In this document: piece by piece, positions 28,786-38,491 of the stretch | Layout of the letters: every line of letters starts with the position of its first letter | Position numbering within the stretch: the first letter of the stretch is position 1 | The notes under the pieces: model-generated | What the model saw: only the letters and a program-made list of their open reading frames with translations | Databases searched by the model: none | What the model was told of the DNA's origin: nothing | Program-made: the position numbers and the translations under genes | NCBI GenBank assembly: GCA_937863225.1 | Contig: CALMEI010000011.1 | Location: 46,373-110,372, forward strand | Source of the DNA: an uncultured Polaromonas sp. | Lineage (GTDB): Bacteria; Pseudomonadota; Gammaproteobacteria; Burkholderiales; Burkholderiaceae_C | DNA: 64,000 nucleotides | Reading direction: 5' to 3'

Positions 28786-28816
28786 AGCTCGATATCGCAA
28801 GGTATCGAGCTTTTTT
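28786..28816 (+). terminator. Rho-independent terminator after the H1-like gene
   Basis: AGCTCGATA (28786-28794) pairs with TATCGAGCT (28803-28811) around an 8-base loop and is followed by a run of T residues to 28816. It abuts the stop codon of the convergent EamA transporter gene. Confidence 0.82.
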
Positions 28817-29699
28817 AACTTTGATGTGTCGCTAAAGCAGCAGCTATAAAAATCAAAGAACCACCAAGTAATGTCTTTGCGTCAATCATGGCGGCGCCTA
28901 ACCAAATGGCTGACAAGCTACCAAAGATGATTTCGGTCAACATTACCACAGCGGTGGTATTGGCGGGTAGTCGTGGTGCTGCATATTGCAAAGCAGCATT
29001 GCCAACCATAAAAGCAATGGCTAACAATGCAGCAACAGAAAGCCAATAAACATTAACTTCTGGGAGTGTGGACACCCAACCTTGCGCAAGCCCTTGTGCC
29101 CCTGCGAGAGCGGCGAGCATTGCACCACCTGCAAACATCGCAAATAGGCGCCCCTCTTTAGGTGCATCACCCATGCGTTTGAGCAAAACTTGTGTCAAAG
29201 CAAAAGTGAATCCACCTAAGATAGACAGTACATCAGCAAAACTCAAACTTTGTGACAGAGCCGAAGATAAACTGATGGAAGAAATTGGCAGTAAAACAAT
29301 GAGCACGCCTGCCATTGCGAGCGCCAATCGGAAAAATGCAAAACGGTTGGGGCGCTCATTTAAAATTAGCCATGCCAACAGCACCACCCAAGCAGGCATC
29401 AGGTAAAAAAGTATCAAAACTCGAACCACATCACCGATGCTCACAGCCCAATTAAAGCTGACGTTTGTCATACCAGAGGCCAGCAACAGTAACCACAATT
29501 GAGGGTGTGAGGATAAGGTTCGCCACACGTTTGGCTTGTACAAGATCACAATCGCCATCGCAAAGCAATACATGATGACGGTTGACCATAATGGGTGCAA
29601 ACCTGCCGTTTGCAGTTCACGCAATGGCCACCATGAAACACCCCATATGAATGCGTTGATCAGCAAAACCCCGACGGGCAAAATTTTCGCCATGTTCAC
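28815..29699 (-). CDS. EamA/DMT-family transporter
   Basis: 294 residues with ten predicted membrane segments, in two repeats of five as in EamA transporters. Motifs include LLINAFIWGVSWWPLRELQ at the start and PANTTAVVMLTEIIFGSLSA in the last repeat. Likely exports a small metabolite; substrate unknown. It is 15 bp downstream of lplT on the same strand, so the two are probably cotranscribed. Confidence 0.85.
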   Translation of the reverse strand: MNMAKILPVGVLLINAFIWGVSWWPLRELQTAGLHPLWSTVIMYCFAMAIVILYKPNVWRTLSSHPQLWLLLLASGMTNVSFNWAVSIGDVVRVLILFYLMPAWVVLLAWLILNERPNRFAFFRLALAMAGVLIVLLPISSISLSSALSQSLSFADVLSILGGFTFALTQVLLKRMGDAPKEGRLFAMFAGGAMLAALAGAQGLAQGWVSTLPEVNVYWLSVAALLAIAFMVGNAALQYAAPRLPANTTAVVMLTEIIFGSLSAIWLGAAMIDAKTLLGGSLIFIAAALATHQS

Positions 29700-29714
29700 T
29701 TTGGCTAGCTGACC

Positions 29715-31022
29715 TCAGTCGTGCATGCCATCGTGCGTGGCAATATCGATAAGGTGCGCTTCTTCAGCCGGAAAGTTACGGCAATTGCTGTCATGCCAAC
29801 GCTTGATTAACCACATGACACCAGCGATCAATATACCAAATGAAGCAATGGCACCAAACGCCGTCATGCCCAACCTTGTTCCCAATGCGTACAACAAACC
29901 TAGACCCAAAATGCAAGCTTGCTCGTTGAAGTTTTGTACAGCTATTGACCTTCCAGCGCCCATCAAATTATGTCCCCTGTGTTGCAACAAAGCATTCATG
30001 GGAACCACCAAATAGCCTGCGAGGCCACCTAGCAAAATTAAAAAAGGTATAGCGATTGAGATGTGGGTGATGAAATTCAATCCCAACATCAAAACACCCA
30101 TGATAATCCCCAAAGGAATGAGTTTGGTAGCTCTGTCAAGGGTCATGGTCATGGATGCGGCGACAGCTCCAATAGCAGTGCCTATGACGATGACACCTAC
30201 CAAAGTAGAGGCTTGTGATGTTGTGTAGCCTAATGCAACTGCTGCCCAAGCAAAAACGATGACACGCAAATTACCCAATACACCCCAAAATAAAGTGGTT
30301 GTGGATAATGATATTTGACCAAGTTTGTCTTTCCATAACTTCATGTTGCAGGTCCAAAAGTCTGGCAACAAAGCGAGTTTGTTTGGAGGAACAGGAATAA
30401 GCTGCGCACCAGTCGTGGGTATGCGGGTGTTGAACCAAGCAGCGATGGCATAAATCAAAATCATCACTGCGATTGCGGCTTCGGCAGGTGTGTCTACACT
30501 GGTCTGTAGAAAAGGAAAATCAAACGACAGCAAATGGTTTGAGGCATGTGAACCAATCAATATGCCACCCAATAAGATACCCAATATGATGGAAGCCACT
30601 GTCAAACCCTCTATCCAACCATTGGCTTTTACCAATAAGGAAGCCGGTAATAACTCTGTCAATATGCCATATTTGGCCGGTGAATAGGCCGCCGCACCTA
30701 AACCTACAATGGCGTAGGCCATCAATGGGTGTCCTCCAAATAGCATGAGCAGGCAACCCACTACTTTGATGAAATTGCTGACAAACATCACTTGACCTTT
30801 GGGGTATGCATCCGCAATCGCGCCAACAAACGGTGCCAACACAACATAAAAAAGCGCAAACATTGGCGCTAATGCAGCAACATGCCAAGAGGGTGCTTGA
30901 GATGCCTTCAGTAATTCAATGGCTGCTACCAATAAAGCATTGTCGGCAAGCGAACTAAAAAACTGCGCGGCCATGATGGTGTAGAAACCACGGCCCATCG
31001 GTTGGTGAGAAACTTGCGTCAT
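29715..31022 (-). CDS. lplT: Lysophospholipid transporter, MFS family
   Basis: 435 residues with twelve membrane segments. The N-terminus [20 protein letters not shown] and [20 protein letters not shown] match LplT, which flips lysophospholipids into the cytosol for re-acylation. The usual partner acyltransferase Aas is not fused or adjacent. The gene is divergent from alr, an arrangement I recall from other betaproteobacteria. An adjacent phosphatidylserine decarboxylase (33213) adds to phospholipid functions in this stretch. Confidence 0.88.
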   Translation of the reverse strand: MTQVSHQPMGRGFYTIMAAQFFSSLADNALLVAAIELLKASQAPSWHVAALAPMFALFYVVLAPFVGAIADAYPKGQVMFVSNFIKVVGCLLMLFGGHPLMAYAIVGLGAAAYSPAKYGILTELLPASLLVKANGWIEGLTVASIILGILLGGILIGSHASNHLLSFDFPFLQTSVDTPAEAAIAVMILIYAIAAWFNTRIPTTGAQLIPVPPNKLALLPDFWTCNMKLWKDKLGQISLSTTTLFWGVLGNLRVIVFAWAAVALGYTTSQASTLVGVIVIGTAIGAVAASMTMTLDRATKLIPLGIIMGVLMLGLNFITHISIAIPFLILLGGLAGYLVVPMNALLQHRGHNLMGAGRSIAVQNFNEQACILGLGLLYALGTRLGMTAFGAIASFGILIAGVMWLIKRWHDSNCRNFPAEEAHLIDIATHDGMHD

Positions 31023-31127
31023 GAGTGCCTGTCGAAAAATGTATCAGTTAGGTTTGTCTCTAAGTGGGAAAGTTTGTTAAAGTCGAGTACGAAGTTGTAT
31101 AGTCAAACTAAAGTAACAGGTTATATC

Positions 31128-32255
31128 ATGCCTCGCCCCGTTTTAGCCACGATCCACATTGCTGCACTGCGTCATAACTTGCAGGTCATGCGCCAAGCAG
31201 CGGCGCATGCTCGTGTATGGGCAATCGTCAAAGCCAATGCTTATGGTCATGGCATTGAACGTGTGTTTGATGGGCTACGTGGTGCAGATGGTTTTGGACT
31301 ATTGGATTTAGACGAGGCGGTGCGTGTGCGCCAATTGGGTTGGCGTGGACCTATATTGTTACTTGAAGGCGTATTTGAACAGCGGGATTTAGAAGTTTGC
31401 TCGCGCTTGAATCTTTGGCACACAGTTCACTGTGATGAACAAATTCACATGCTGGCTACGCATAAAACAGAAGTGCCACACCGCGTATTTTTGAAAATGA
31501 ACTCAGGCATGAATCGTCTCGGTTTTGCACCACAGCAATTTCGTGCAGCATGGACGCGTTTGAATGCTTTGCCACAAGTTGATGAAATTTCGATGATGAC
31601 GCATTTCAGTGATGCAGATGGTGACAAAGGTGTGCTGCATCAAATGCAGATTTTCAATACCACGGTGCAAGATCTACCGGGTGAAAGCAGCATTTGCAAC
31701 AGTGCAGCAACTTTGCGGCACAAGGAATTGGGAATTGATGCGGGTGACTGGGTTCGCCCTGGTATTGCCTTGTATGGCAGTTCGCCTGATGCACTTGTGC
31801 ACACTGCCACAGAATGGTCCTTAAAAAGCACAATGACATTGTCATCAAAAATTATCGCAACGCAGACTTTACAAAAAGGTGATTCGGTCGGTTATGGCTC
31901 AACCTTTGTTGCCGACAAAGACATGCTAATCGGCGTGGTGGCTTGTGGTTATGCCGACGGTTATCCGCGTCACTGTAGCACGGGCACCCCCGTTATGGTG
32001 AACGGCATAAACACGCACTTGGTTGGGCGCGTGAGCATGGACATGTTCACGGTTGATTTAACGCCACTGCAAACTGCAGGATTACAAGTTGGCATATCGA
32101 TGGGTGTGGGCAGTGAAGTCACGTTATGGGGCCACGCTAACAATGGTGCTGTCTTGTCCATTGATGAAGTAGCTAAGTCGGCTGGTACCGTGGGTTACGA
32201 ATTGATGTGTGCGCTCGCGCAGCGAGTTCCTGTTTTGGTGGACGATAATCAGTAG
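31128..32255 (+). CDS. alr: Alanine racemase
   Basis: 375 residues. The PLP lysine lies in [16 protein letters not shown], the catalytic Tyr in [13 protein letters not shown], and [12 protein letters not shown] is the C-terminal signature. Makes D-alanine for peptidoglycan. I start at ATG 31128 ([20 protein letters not shown]); the frame is open back to 31002 but those 42 residues are not homologous to racemases. purU follows after 2 bp. Confidence 0.96.
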   Translation: MPRPVLATIHIAALRHNLQVMRQAAAHARVWAIVKANAYGHGIERVFDGLRGADGFGLLDLDEAVRVRQLGWRGPILLLEGVFEQRDLEVCSRLNLWHTVHCDEQIHMLATHKTEVPHRVFLKMNSGMNRLGFAPQQFRAAWTRLNALPQVDEISMMTHFSDADGDKGVLHQMQIFNTTVQDLPGESSICNSAATLRHKELGIDAGDWVRPGIALYGSSPDALVHTATEWSLKSTMTLSSKIIATQTLQKGDSVGYGSTFVADKDMLIGVVACGYADGYPRHCSTGTPVMVNGINTHLVGRVSMDMFTVDLTPLQTAGLQVGISMGVGSEVTLWGHANNGAVLSIDEVAKSAGTVGYELMCALAQRVPVLVDDNQ

Positions 32256-32257
32256 CC

Positions 32258-33127
32258 ATGACTGATACATATCCACAAGCCTATATTCTCACGCTGTCTT
32301 GCCCTGATCAACGCGGCATAGTTCATTCAGTTTCAGCATTTTTGCTCGAACGCGGCGGCAATATTGAAGAAGCAGCGCAATACAACGACCATGGCACAGG
32401 TTTGTTTTTCATGCGCGTGCAATTTGCCTTTGAAACAGTTGGTGATTTACTTCAAACCAATTTGCGACGTGACCTATCAGCACTGGCAGCTGAGTTCAAG
32501 ATGCAATGGCAAATTCATGGCACACAACAACGAATGCCGACGGTGTTAATGGTGAGCAAAGAAGGGCACTGTTTAAATGACTTACTTTTTCGCTGGAAAA
32601 GCGGCTTGTTGCCCATCGACGTGCGCGCCATTATTTCGAACCACCGAGACTTTTACCAACTCGCTGCCAGTTACAACGTACCATTTCATCACATCCCTGT
32701 GACAGCAGCAACCAAGGCGCAAGCCGAATCACGCGCCTTTGAAGTGATGGAAACTGAAGGCGCTGAGTTGATTGTCCTTGCGCGTTACATGCAAATATTG
32801 AGCGATGATTTGTGCAACAAACTAAAAGGCCGCGCCATCAACATACACCATTCTTTCTTGCCCAGCTTCAAAGGTGCAAAACCCTATTACCAAGCACATG
32901 ACCGAGGTGTGAAGTTGATAGGCGCTACAGCCCATTATGTGACTGCTGATTTGGATGAGGGGCCAATCATTGAACAAGATGTTGCCCGCGTTGACCACAG
33001 TCGGACGGTCGAAGACTTTACCGCGCTCGGCAGAGACACCGAAAGTCAGGTTCTTGCACGTGCTGTCAAATGGCACAGTGAACATCGCGTGTTGGTGAAT
33101 GGACGCAAAACTGTTGTCTTTAAATAA
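32258..33127 (+). CDS. purU: Formyltetrahydrofolate deformylase
   Basis: 289 residues. An N-terminal ACT domain (YILTLSCPDQRGIVHSVSAF) is followed by a formyltransferase-like hydrolase domain with INIHHSFLPSFKGAKPYYQA and VTADLDEGPIIEQD, which carry the catalytic Asn/His/Asp residues. Hydrolyses 10-formyl-THF to formate and THF, balancing one-carbon pools. Two bases separate it from alr, indicating cotranscription though the pathways are unrelated. Confidence 0.95.
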   Translation: MTDTYPQAYILTLSCPDQRGIVHSVSAFLLERGGNIEEAAQYNDHGTGLFFMRVQFAFETVGDLLQTNLRRDLSALAAEFKMQWQIHGTQQRMPTVLMVSKEGHCLNDLLFRWKSGLLPIDVRAIISNHRDFYQLAASYNVPFHHIPVTAATKAQAESRAFEVMETEGAELIVLARYMQILSDDLCNKLKGRAINIHHSFLPSFKGAKPYYQAHDRGVKLIGATAHYVTADLDEGPIIEQDVARVDHSRTVEDFTALGRDTESQVLARAVKWHSEHRVLVNGRKTVVFK

Positions 33128-33162
33128 ACCAGCCTATTTCCATTAAAATTTATGAATAAATA

Positions 33163-33213
33163 AGCTGTATGCGGCGTATTTGCTGCCTATAGTGCTATTA
33201 TTTTAATAGTATT
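33163..33213 (+). repeat. 51-bp dispersed repeat, copy C
   Basis: Plus-strand copy between the convergent purU and psd genes. The last base touches the psd stop codon. The right half TGCTATTATTTTAATAGTA can form a hairpin, so the copy could serve as 3' structure for both convergent transcripts. Confidence 0.75.
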
Positions 33214-34091
33214 CAGTGCTCTGATAAGCTGAAGGTCTGTGTTGATTGGCACATTAGTTGCCCCATTTGAATCGCCCCGCCAGCTTGCCAGGTAGGGTTG
33301 AATTGAAGGGTGTCAGACCAAGTTGATGGGAATAACATCACGACTGTTGAGCCCAGCAAAAAACGCCCCATCTCATCACCTTGTTTAAGATGAATGGCTT
33401 GTTCGTCATACCGCCATTCGGTTATTTTGGGCAGGCGCGGTGGGTTGACAACACCGTGCCATACCGTGGCCATGCTGCCAACGATGGTAGCCCCCACTAA
33501 AGTTAAAACAAATGGGCCATGTGCTGATTCAAACACGCACACCAAGCGTTCGTTGCGGGCAAATAAACCGGGCACACCGCGTGCAGTCGTGGGGTTCACA
33601 GAGAATAAATCACCGGGCACATAAATCATGCGCATCAAAAGACCATCACAAGGCATATGTATGCGATGGTAATCTTTGGGACTCAAATACAAAGTTGCAA
33701 AACTGCCATTTTCAAATTGGCGGGCCAAACCTTGATCACCACCTACCAACGCAGTGGTGCTATAGCTGTGTCCTTTGGCTTGAAAGATTTGATCGAGCTG
33801 AATTTTGCCAAACTGGCTGATGGCACCGTCGACCGGACTAATCAGTGCAGCTTGAGCCAGTGGCCGTGTATGAGGTTTCAATTCGCGGGTAAAAAAATCA
33901 TTGAAACTGCTGTAACTGGAAATGTCAGGGTTCAGGGCTTCCTGCATGTTGACTTGGTACCGTTTCACAAACCAGCCAATCACGGCAGTGGTAGTTCTGC
34001 CAGCTTGCTTGCGTGCAAAACGGCCAGCCAGTTCTGTTAACCAGCGTTTTGGAATCAGGTATTGCGCAATCACGCTGAGACGTTCGAACAT
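33213..34091 (-). CDS. psd: Phosphatidylserine decarboxylase proenzyme
   Basis: 292 residues from ATG 34091 (MFERLSVIAQYLIPKRWLTE). Autocleavage motif LGST lies near the C-terminus in GRFLLGSTVVMLF; its Ser becomes the pyruvoyl group. Also seen: FFTRELKPHTRP, SPVDGAISQFG, LSPKDYHRIHMPCDG. Membrane-associated; makes phosphatidylethanolamine. The frame is open to 34193 but the upstream part overlaps corA and is not conserved. Eight bases after corA on the same strand. Confidence 0.95.
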   Translation of the reverse strand: MFERLSVIAQYLIPKRWLTELAGRFARKQAGRTTTAVIGWFVKRYQVNMQEALNPDISSYSSFNDFFTRELKPHTRPLAQAALISPVDGAISQFGKIQLDQIFQAKGHSYSTTALVGGDQGLARQFENGSFATLYLSPKDYHRIHMPCDGLLMRMIYVPGDLFSVNPTTARGVPGLFARNERLVCVFESAHGPFVLTLVGATIVGSMATVWHGVVNPPRLPKITEWRYDEQAIHLKQGDEMGRFLLGSTVVMLFPSTWSDTLQFNPTWQAGGAIQMGQLMCQSTQTFSLSEH

Positions 34092-34099
34092 GTCAATCC

Positions 34100-35086
34100 T
34101 TATTTCAGCCAGCCTCGCTTGCGGAAATACCACATTGGTATCAGTGCGCTGCACAGCATCAGTAACAAAGCATAAGAGTAACCAAACGACCAATTCAGTT
34201 CCGGCATGTATTTGAAATTCATACCGTACAAACTGGCAATCAAGGTTGGTGGTAACAAGGCAACACTGGCAACTGAGAAAATTTTAATGATTTTATTTTG
34301 GTTGATGTTGATGAAACCAACCGTCGCATCCATCAAAAAGTTGATTTTCTCAAACACAAATGCAGTGTGCGAGTCCAATGAGTCAATATCGCGCAGAATT
34401 TGTCGTGCTTCTTCAAATTGTTCGGCATTCAACATTTTGCTGCGCATCACAAAACTTAAGGCTCGACGTGTGTCCATCATGTTGCGACGAATCGTACCGT
34501 TTAAATTTTCGTGCCGCGCAATGGCGCCCAGTACCTCACCCGCCAAAGCATCGGTCACATCACCGGATAACACTTGGTTGCTGACTTTTTCTAAGCCGTC
34601 ATAAATGCCTTCCAAGGTGTCGGCAGAATATTCCGCATCGGCATCAAACAGTTTCAATAGGACTTCTTTGGCGTCCTCCAACAAACCGGGCGCGCGTCGC
34701 GCACGCATGCGCAAGAGTCGAAAGACTGGCACGTCTTCATCATGGATTGAAAACAACACGCCATGGCTTTTCAGCTGTGTGTTGGACAAATTTAATATAA
34801 ACGCCACACGTACTGTGCCAGGCGCTGTTTCGTCGGCCAGTAAAAAGTCCGAGCGAATGTGCAAATCACCGTTGTCTTCCTCATAAAAACGAGCTGACTC
34901 TTCGATGTCTTCGTCCATCGCGTCTTCTGGAATAGACAAACCGTAGTGTTGTTTCACCCAACGCTTTTCTTCTGGCGTCGGTGATTCTAAATCGACCCAT
35001 ATGGGCTGAAATTTGGCGAGCTCTTCCAATGATTCGATCTCTTCTTGAAAGAGACGGCCATTGGCGAGTGAAAAGATATTGAGCAT
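34100..35086 (-). CDS. corA: Magnesium/cobalt transport protein CorA
   Basis: 328 residues. A large acidic cytoplasmic domain, then two C-terminal membrane helices with the ion-selecting GMN motif in ASLYGMNFKYMPELNW and a short C-terminal basic tail (RKRGWLK). Pentameric Mg2+ channel of the inner membrane. First gene of the corA-psd pair; the 374-bp region upstream is shared with hpf. Confidence 0.96.
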   Translation of the reverse strand: MLNIFSLANGRLFQEEIESLEELAKFQPIWVDLESPTPEEKRWVKQHYGLSIPEDAMDEDIEESARFYEEDNGDLHIRSDFLLADETAPGTVRVAFILNLSNTQLKSHGVLFSIHDEDVPVFRLLRMRARRAPGLLEDAKEVLLKLFDADAEYSADTLEGIYDGLEKVSNQVLSGDVTDALAGEVLGAIARHENLNGTIRRNMMDTRRALSFVMRSKMLNAEQFEEARQILRDIDSLDSHTAFVFEKINFLMDATVGFININQNKIIKIFSVASVALLPPTLIASLYGMNFKYMPELNWSFGYSYALLLMLCSALIPMWYFRKRGWLK

Positions 35087-35321
35087 GGCTCACTCCCGAA
35101 AAAGGGTGGTACGACAAAGGGCAATATGGTGTTGTGTGAATCGCTTTCAACTCACCAGTGCCTACACGTCTACTTAAGTCAACATGCGTACGGGAGTCAA
35201 AAGCTACCAACTAGGGTAGGTTTCCAAGCGAGCGCTCCAAAAATTGAGAAGCTATGATTTTATGCCAAAAACACAGTGTCAGAAATTGACATCGTTTTAA
35301 TAAGGTACTTGCAATTTCAAC

Positions 35322-35380
35322 CAAGCGGGCGCATAGTAAAGCCACTTGGAGTGTGTTTATTTCTTCAAGTGTCCCGCTTG
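35322..35380 (+). promoter_or_regulatory. Nested inverted repeats in the corA-hpf intergenic region
   Basis: The 374-bp gap 35087-35460 between divergent corA and hpf holds no gene. CAAGCGGG (35322-35329) pairs with CCCGCTTG (35373-35380), and inside them ACTTG (35344-35348) pairs with CAAGT (35366-35370). TTGACA occurs at 35286-35291 but no convincing -10 follows at 17 bp. Hpf translation has a good ribosome-binding site TAGGAG (35448-35453). The structure may be the hpf 5' leader or a regulator site. Confidence 0.4.
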
Positions 35381-35460
35381 TACGGATTGTGTGGACGGTA
35401 GAAGTTTCCAATGGCAAGCCGTGCAGGTATCTGTTGAAAGTATTCGTTAGGAGCCAAAGT

Positions 35461-35790
35461 ATGAATTTGACAATCAGTGGTCACCATCTCGAAGTTACCC
35501 CCGCATTGCGTACATATGTAACCAGCAAATTAGACAGAATCACACGACATTTTGACCAACTGGTAGATATCAAGGTGCTGCTATCCGTCGAAAAACAAAA
35601 AGAAAAAGACAAACGACAACGAGCAGAATGCACCATCCACGTTAAAGGCAGCGATATGTTTGCCGAAAGCGCCGATGAAGATTTATACGCAGCAGTGGAT
35701 TCATTGATGGACAAACTGGATCGTCAAATTGGCAAACACAAAGAAAAAACCAAAGACCATCACCACGACGCTGCCAAAAGATTGATGTAA
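35461..35790 (+). CDS. hpf: Ribosome hibernation promoting factor, short form
   Basis: 109 residues from ATG 35461 (MNLTISGHHLEVTPALRTYV). Contains YVTSKLDRITRHFDQ, VKGSDMFAESADEDLYAAVD and a basic His/Lys-rich tail. Short HPF lacks the C-terminal dimerisation domain of long HPF and stabilises 100S ribosomes together with RMF where present. The upstream in-frame ATG at 35353 has no homology. In most betaproteobacteria rpoN lies directly upstream; here corA/psd take that place. Confidence 0.94.
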   Translation: MNLTISGHHLEVTPALRTYVTSKLDRITRHFDQLVDIKVLLSVEKQKEKDKRQRAECTIHVKGSDMFAESADEDLYAAVDSLMDKLDRQIGKHKEKTKDHHHDAAKRLM

Positions 35791-35834
35791 AAAGCGATGC
35801 ATTGAGCATGCTTTTGTAATTTAACTTGAATAAG

Positions 35835-35872
35835 CCCTGAGAACTGTTTGGTTACAGTTACAGGGTTTTTTT
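35835..35872 (+). terminator. Rho-independent terminator after hpf
   Basis: CCCTG (35835-35839) pairs with CAGGG (35861-35865) and AACTGT (35842-35847) with ACAGTT (35854-35859), followed by seven T residues. It separates hpf from ptsN, which otherwise often share a transcript. Confidence 0.82.
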
Positions 35873-35972
35873 ATGCATTCTTCTTTTTGCAACTTAATTT
35901 GCATGCAAAGTTGGCATTGCAACCTAATTTGTTTGCGAAATTGCTGATTTAAGCGTGCATAATCTTGACTTC

Positions 35973-36437
35973 ATGATGAATCGTTTATCCAGCATATTGC
36001 CTGTCACACACGTTTTGGTGGGGGTAGAGGTCACCAGCAAAAAGCGCGCTTTTGAAGAGGCGGGTTTTTTATTTGAACAGTTGCACAATTTGAACCGTGC
36101 CATGGTGACAGATAGCCTTTTTGCGCGGGAGAGATTGGGGTCCACTGGCTTGGGTCATGGTGTGGCGATTCCTCATGGCCGTATCAAAGGTCTTAAATCA
36201 CCCATGGCAGCGGTATTTCAATTGGCTCAGCCCATTGGTTTTGATGCACCTGATGAGCAATTGGTTAATTTTCTAATTTTCTTATTGGTTCCAGAGGCGG
36301 CAACCCAAAAGCACCTTGAAATACTGTCTGAAATTGCTGAATTATTGAGTGATGCCACGCTGCGTGAGCAGCTCAAAACAACACAAGATTCAGTTGCCTT
36401 GCACGGCATGATTCAAAGCTGGCAATCAACATTGTAA
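35973..36437 (+). CDS. ptsN: PTS IIA-like nitrogen-regulatory protein PtsN
   Basis: About 154 residues. Phosphorylatable His in [14 protein letters not shown], the EIIA-Ntr signature; [15 protein letters not shown] precedes it and [20 protein letters not shown] follows. Works in the PTS-Ntr phosphorelay (PtsP-PtsO-PtsN) that controls K+ uptake and carbon/nitrogen balance. The start could be the ATG at 35973 or at 35976. hprK follows after 4 bp, as is usual in betaproteobacteria; the HPr gene itself is elsewhere. Confidence 0.94.
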   Translation: MMNRLSSILPVTHVLVGVEVTSKKRAFEEAGFLFEQLHNLNRAMVTDSLFARERLGSTGLGHGVAIPHGRIKGLKSPMAAVFQLAQPIGFDAPDEQLVNFLIFLLVPEAATQKHLEILSEIAELLSDATLREQLKTTQDSVALHGMIQSWQSTL

Positions 36438-36441
36438 AAAT

Positions 36442-37389
36442 ATGAAGCCATCATTCGTGAGCGCCGATGTTCTGTTTGAACACTTTCGCACATACTTAAA
36501 GTGGGACTGGCTGGCGGGCTCTTCCGCATCGGAGCGGCGATTTGATGAAGTGGCGGTTCGTGCAGCACGTTCTACCGCCGATTTGGTTGGTTATCTCAAC
36601 TACATTCACCCTTATCGAATGCAAGTATTAGGGGAACGAGAGGTTGCTTATTTGACACAGGGCACAGATGAAGACTGTGCGCGCCGAATCAGTCGTGTGG
36701 TCAAACTGGAGCCGCCGTTGATTGTGGTGGGCGATGGACAAACACCACCGCCAAGTTTGTTGTCGATGTGCGAGCGGGCACAAATTCCGTTGTTTGTAAC
36801 GCAAGAATCTGCTGCCTATGTCATTGATGTCATGCGCAATTACCTTGCCAAACATTTTGCTGACCGCATTACCATGCACGGTGTGTTCATGGATATTTTG
36901 GGTTTAGGGGTATTGATCACAGGCGAATCTGGCTTAGGTAAAAGCGAACTTGGGCTAGAATTGATTTCACGCGGGCACGGTCTGGTTGCTGATGATGCCG
37001 TCGATTTGTACCGAACCAACCAAACCACCATCGAAGGCCGTTGCCCAGAGTTGCTGCAAAACTTACTGGAAGTACGCGGTATCGGTTTATTGGACATCAA
37101 AGCCATTTTTGGCGAAACCGCAGTGCGACGACGCTTGCGTTTGAAGTTGGTGGTGCATTTGGTAAAACGCGACACCTTAGAGCGTGACTACGAACGCATG
37201 CCATCAGAACCTTTGACCCAGGATGTACTGGGTATAGCCATTCGAAAAGTGGTGATACAAGTGGTGGCAGGTCGTAACATTGCGGTTTTGGTTGAAGCGG
37301 CTGTGCGCAACACCATCTTGCAATTGCGCGGTATCAACACTTACGAAGAATTCAGCGAACGTCAACGTAAAGCGATGGAGAATCCATGA
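36442..37389 (+). CDS. hprK: HPr kinase/phosphorylase
   Basis: 315 residues. N-terminal domain to ~130, then a kinase core with Walker [24 protein letters not shown], and the family signature [17 protein letters not shown]. It phosphorylates and dephosphorylates HPr on Ser46. In proteobacteria without a full sugar PTS it is thought to adjust the PTS-Ntr system. Its last 4 bases overlap the start of the next gene. Confidence 0.95.
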   Translation: MKPSFVSADVLFEHFRTYLKWDWLAGSSASERRFDEVAVRAARSTADLVGYLNYIHPYRMQVLGEREVAYLTQGTDEDCARRISRVVKLEPPLIVVGDGQTPPPSLLSMCERAQIPLFVTQESAAYVIDVMRNYLAKHFADRITMHGVFMDILGLGVLITGESGLGKSELGLELISRGHGLVADDAVDLYRTNQTTIEGRCPELLQNLLEVRGIGLLDIKAIFGETAVRRRLRLKLVVHLVKRDTLERDYERMPSEPLTQDVLGIAIRKVVIQVVAGRNIAVLVEAAVRNTILQLRGINTYEEFSERQRKAMENP

Positions 37390-37631
37390 CCCAACTCACA
37401 GATCCCGATACCAAAAAAGCGATGTGCGCCCGTTTGGCACGCGTTGAGGGGCAATTGCGCGGCGTGCAACGGTTGATCAACGAAGACCAAAGCTGCGAAA
37501 AAATAGCCCAACAACTCTCAGCTGCCCGCAAGGCTTTGGACAAATCATTTTTCACCATGGTCGGCTGCATGATCGAGCAGGGAGACCTGCCTTCTGGCGA
37601 CGTGGCTGATATGTTGTCCAAGTTTGCTTGA
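37386..37631 (+). CDS. CsoR/FrmR-family (DUF156) repressor with altered ligand set
   Basis: 81 residues, all-helical. [18 protein letters not shown] is the DUF156 hallmark. CsoR coordinates Cu(I) by a Cys, a His 25 residues on and a Cys 29 residues on. Here Cys37 is kept, but the two other positions are Met62 and Gly66; another Cys sits at 61. A two-cysteine set recalls the persulfide sensor CstR, though offset by one residue. Effector and target are therefore unknown. ATGA overlap with hprK indicates translational coupling, an unusual partner. Confidence 0.82.
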   Translation: MTQLTDPDTKKAMCARLARVEGQLRGVQRLINEDQSCEKIAQQLSAARKALDKSFFTMVGCMIEQGDLPSGDVADMLSKFA

Positions 37632-37679
37632 GAGACTCAAATCTAGCGAGCGCGCAAAAAAATAGCGCCAATTTGACTT

Positions 37680-37730
37680 GACGCTATCTATTTTGTAGCA
37701 ATTTAGGCAATCAATACGACGGCTATAGGC
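37680..37730 (-). repeat. 51-bp dispersed repeat, copy E
   Basis: Minus-strand copy between the convergent CsoR-family gene and the LysM protein gene. It retains TTGCCTA, GCTA and the GCCTATAGCCG left end, all at the same spacing as the other copies. Confidence 0.7.
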
Positions 37731-37752
37731 GTATTTCGCATAAATCTTTGAG

Positions 37753-38259
37753 TTATGCCAACGGTGGGATACGCAGTTTTTGGCCTGGGTAAATTTTGTC
37801 TGGGTGGCTCAACATTGGCTTATTGGCTTCAAAGATGGCCATGTACTTATTGGCATTGCCATAGTATTCTTTGGCGATGGCAGACAAGGTGTCGCCACGA
37901 ACCACATCATGGAATTGAGATTCGCCCGCAGAGTCAGATACGGCCAGCAAGTTGTTGACGCCTGAAACGCCACCCACATTGCCGCAGCACAATGCTGCTT
38001 TTTCACTGGCTTCTTGAGAAGGGGCTGTACCTTGCAACTCTACAGTGCTGGTGGCGCCATCAAACGTCACATACAGACCTTCAATGCCCAAGTTTTGTGC
38101 CTCGATGTATTTGGCAATACCGTCGGCAGCGGCTTTGTTCAATTCGTCAGAGCGCGCACGTGCAGCTTCGTCCGTGGCAGCCTTAGCGGCGGCGTCTTCT
38201 ACTTCTTTATGACCAAACAACTTTTCACCGGCTTCTTTGATAAAACTAAACATACCCAT
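37753..38259 (-). CDS. BON and LysM domain protein (Kbp/YgaU-like)
   Basis: 168 residues. Residues ~50-105 form a BON domain (LYVTFDGATSTVELQGTAPS ... AALCCGNVGGVSGVNNLL), and residues ~115-168 a LysM domain (HDVVRGDTLSAIAKEYYGN ... IYPGQKLRIPP). This is the architecture of E. coli Kbp (YgaU), a cytosolic K+-binding protein; there is no signal peptide here either. The N-terminus is an amphipathic, Ala/Glu-rich helix. Confidence 0.9.
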   Translation of the reverse strand: MGMFSFIKEAGEKLFGHKEVEDAAAKAATDEAARARSDELNKAAADGIAKYIEAQNLGIEGLYVTFDGATSTVELQGTAPSQEASEKAALCCGNVGGVSGVNNLLAVSDSAGESQFHDVVRGDTLSAIAKEYYGNANKYMAIFEANKPMLSHPDKIYPGQKLRIPPLA

Positions 38260-38491
38260 GAGATTTCTCCTTAAAAATGGACAAGCAAATTAAGCGTGAG
38301 GGCTAAACAATTCAACCCTTACACTGCGTTACTGTACATGGATTTTGTGACATGATTTTTGCAAACCGCCATAAATTCTGAGTAAAAACCCTGATGTATA
38401 ACAATAAACTTCGAATCTGTGTTCTTTGTCACGCAACTTGCTGTCGATTAGACAGATAGAATCGCGCTAAACAGTAACAAAAAGACTAACC

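Noticed and set aside
31002..31127. N-terminal extension of alanine racemase
   Set aside because: Overlaps the divergent lplT start and has no racemase homology; family alignment begins at 31128.
35286..35314. Full sigma-70 promoter for hpf at TTGACA
   Set aside because: The -35 match is perfect but no acceptable -10 lies 16-18 bp downstream.
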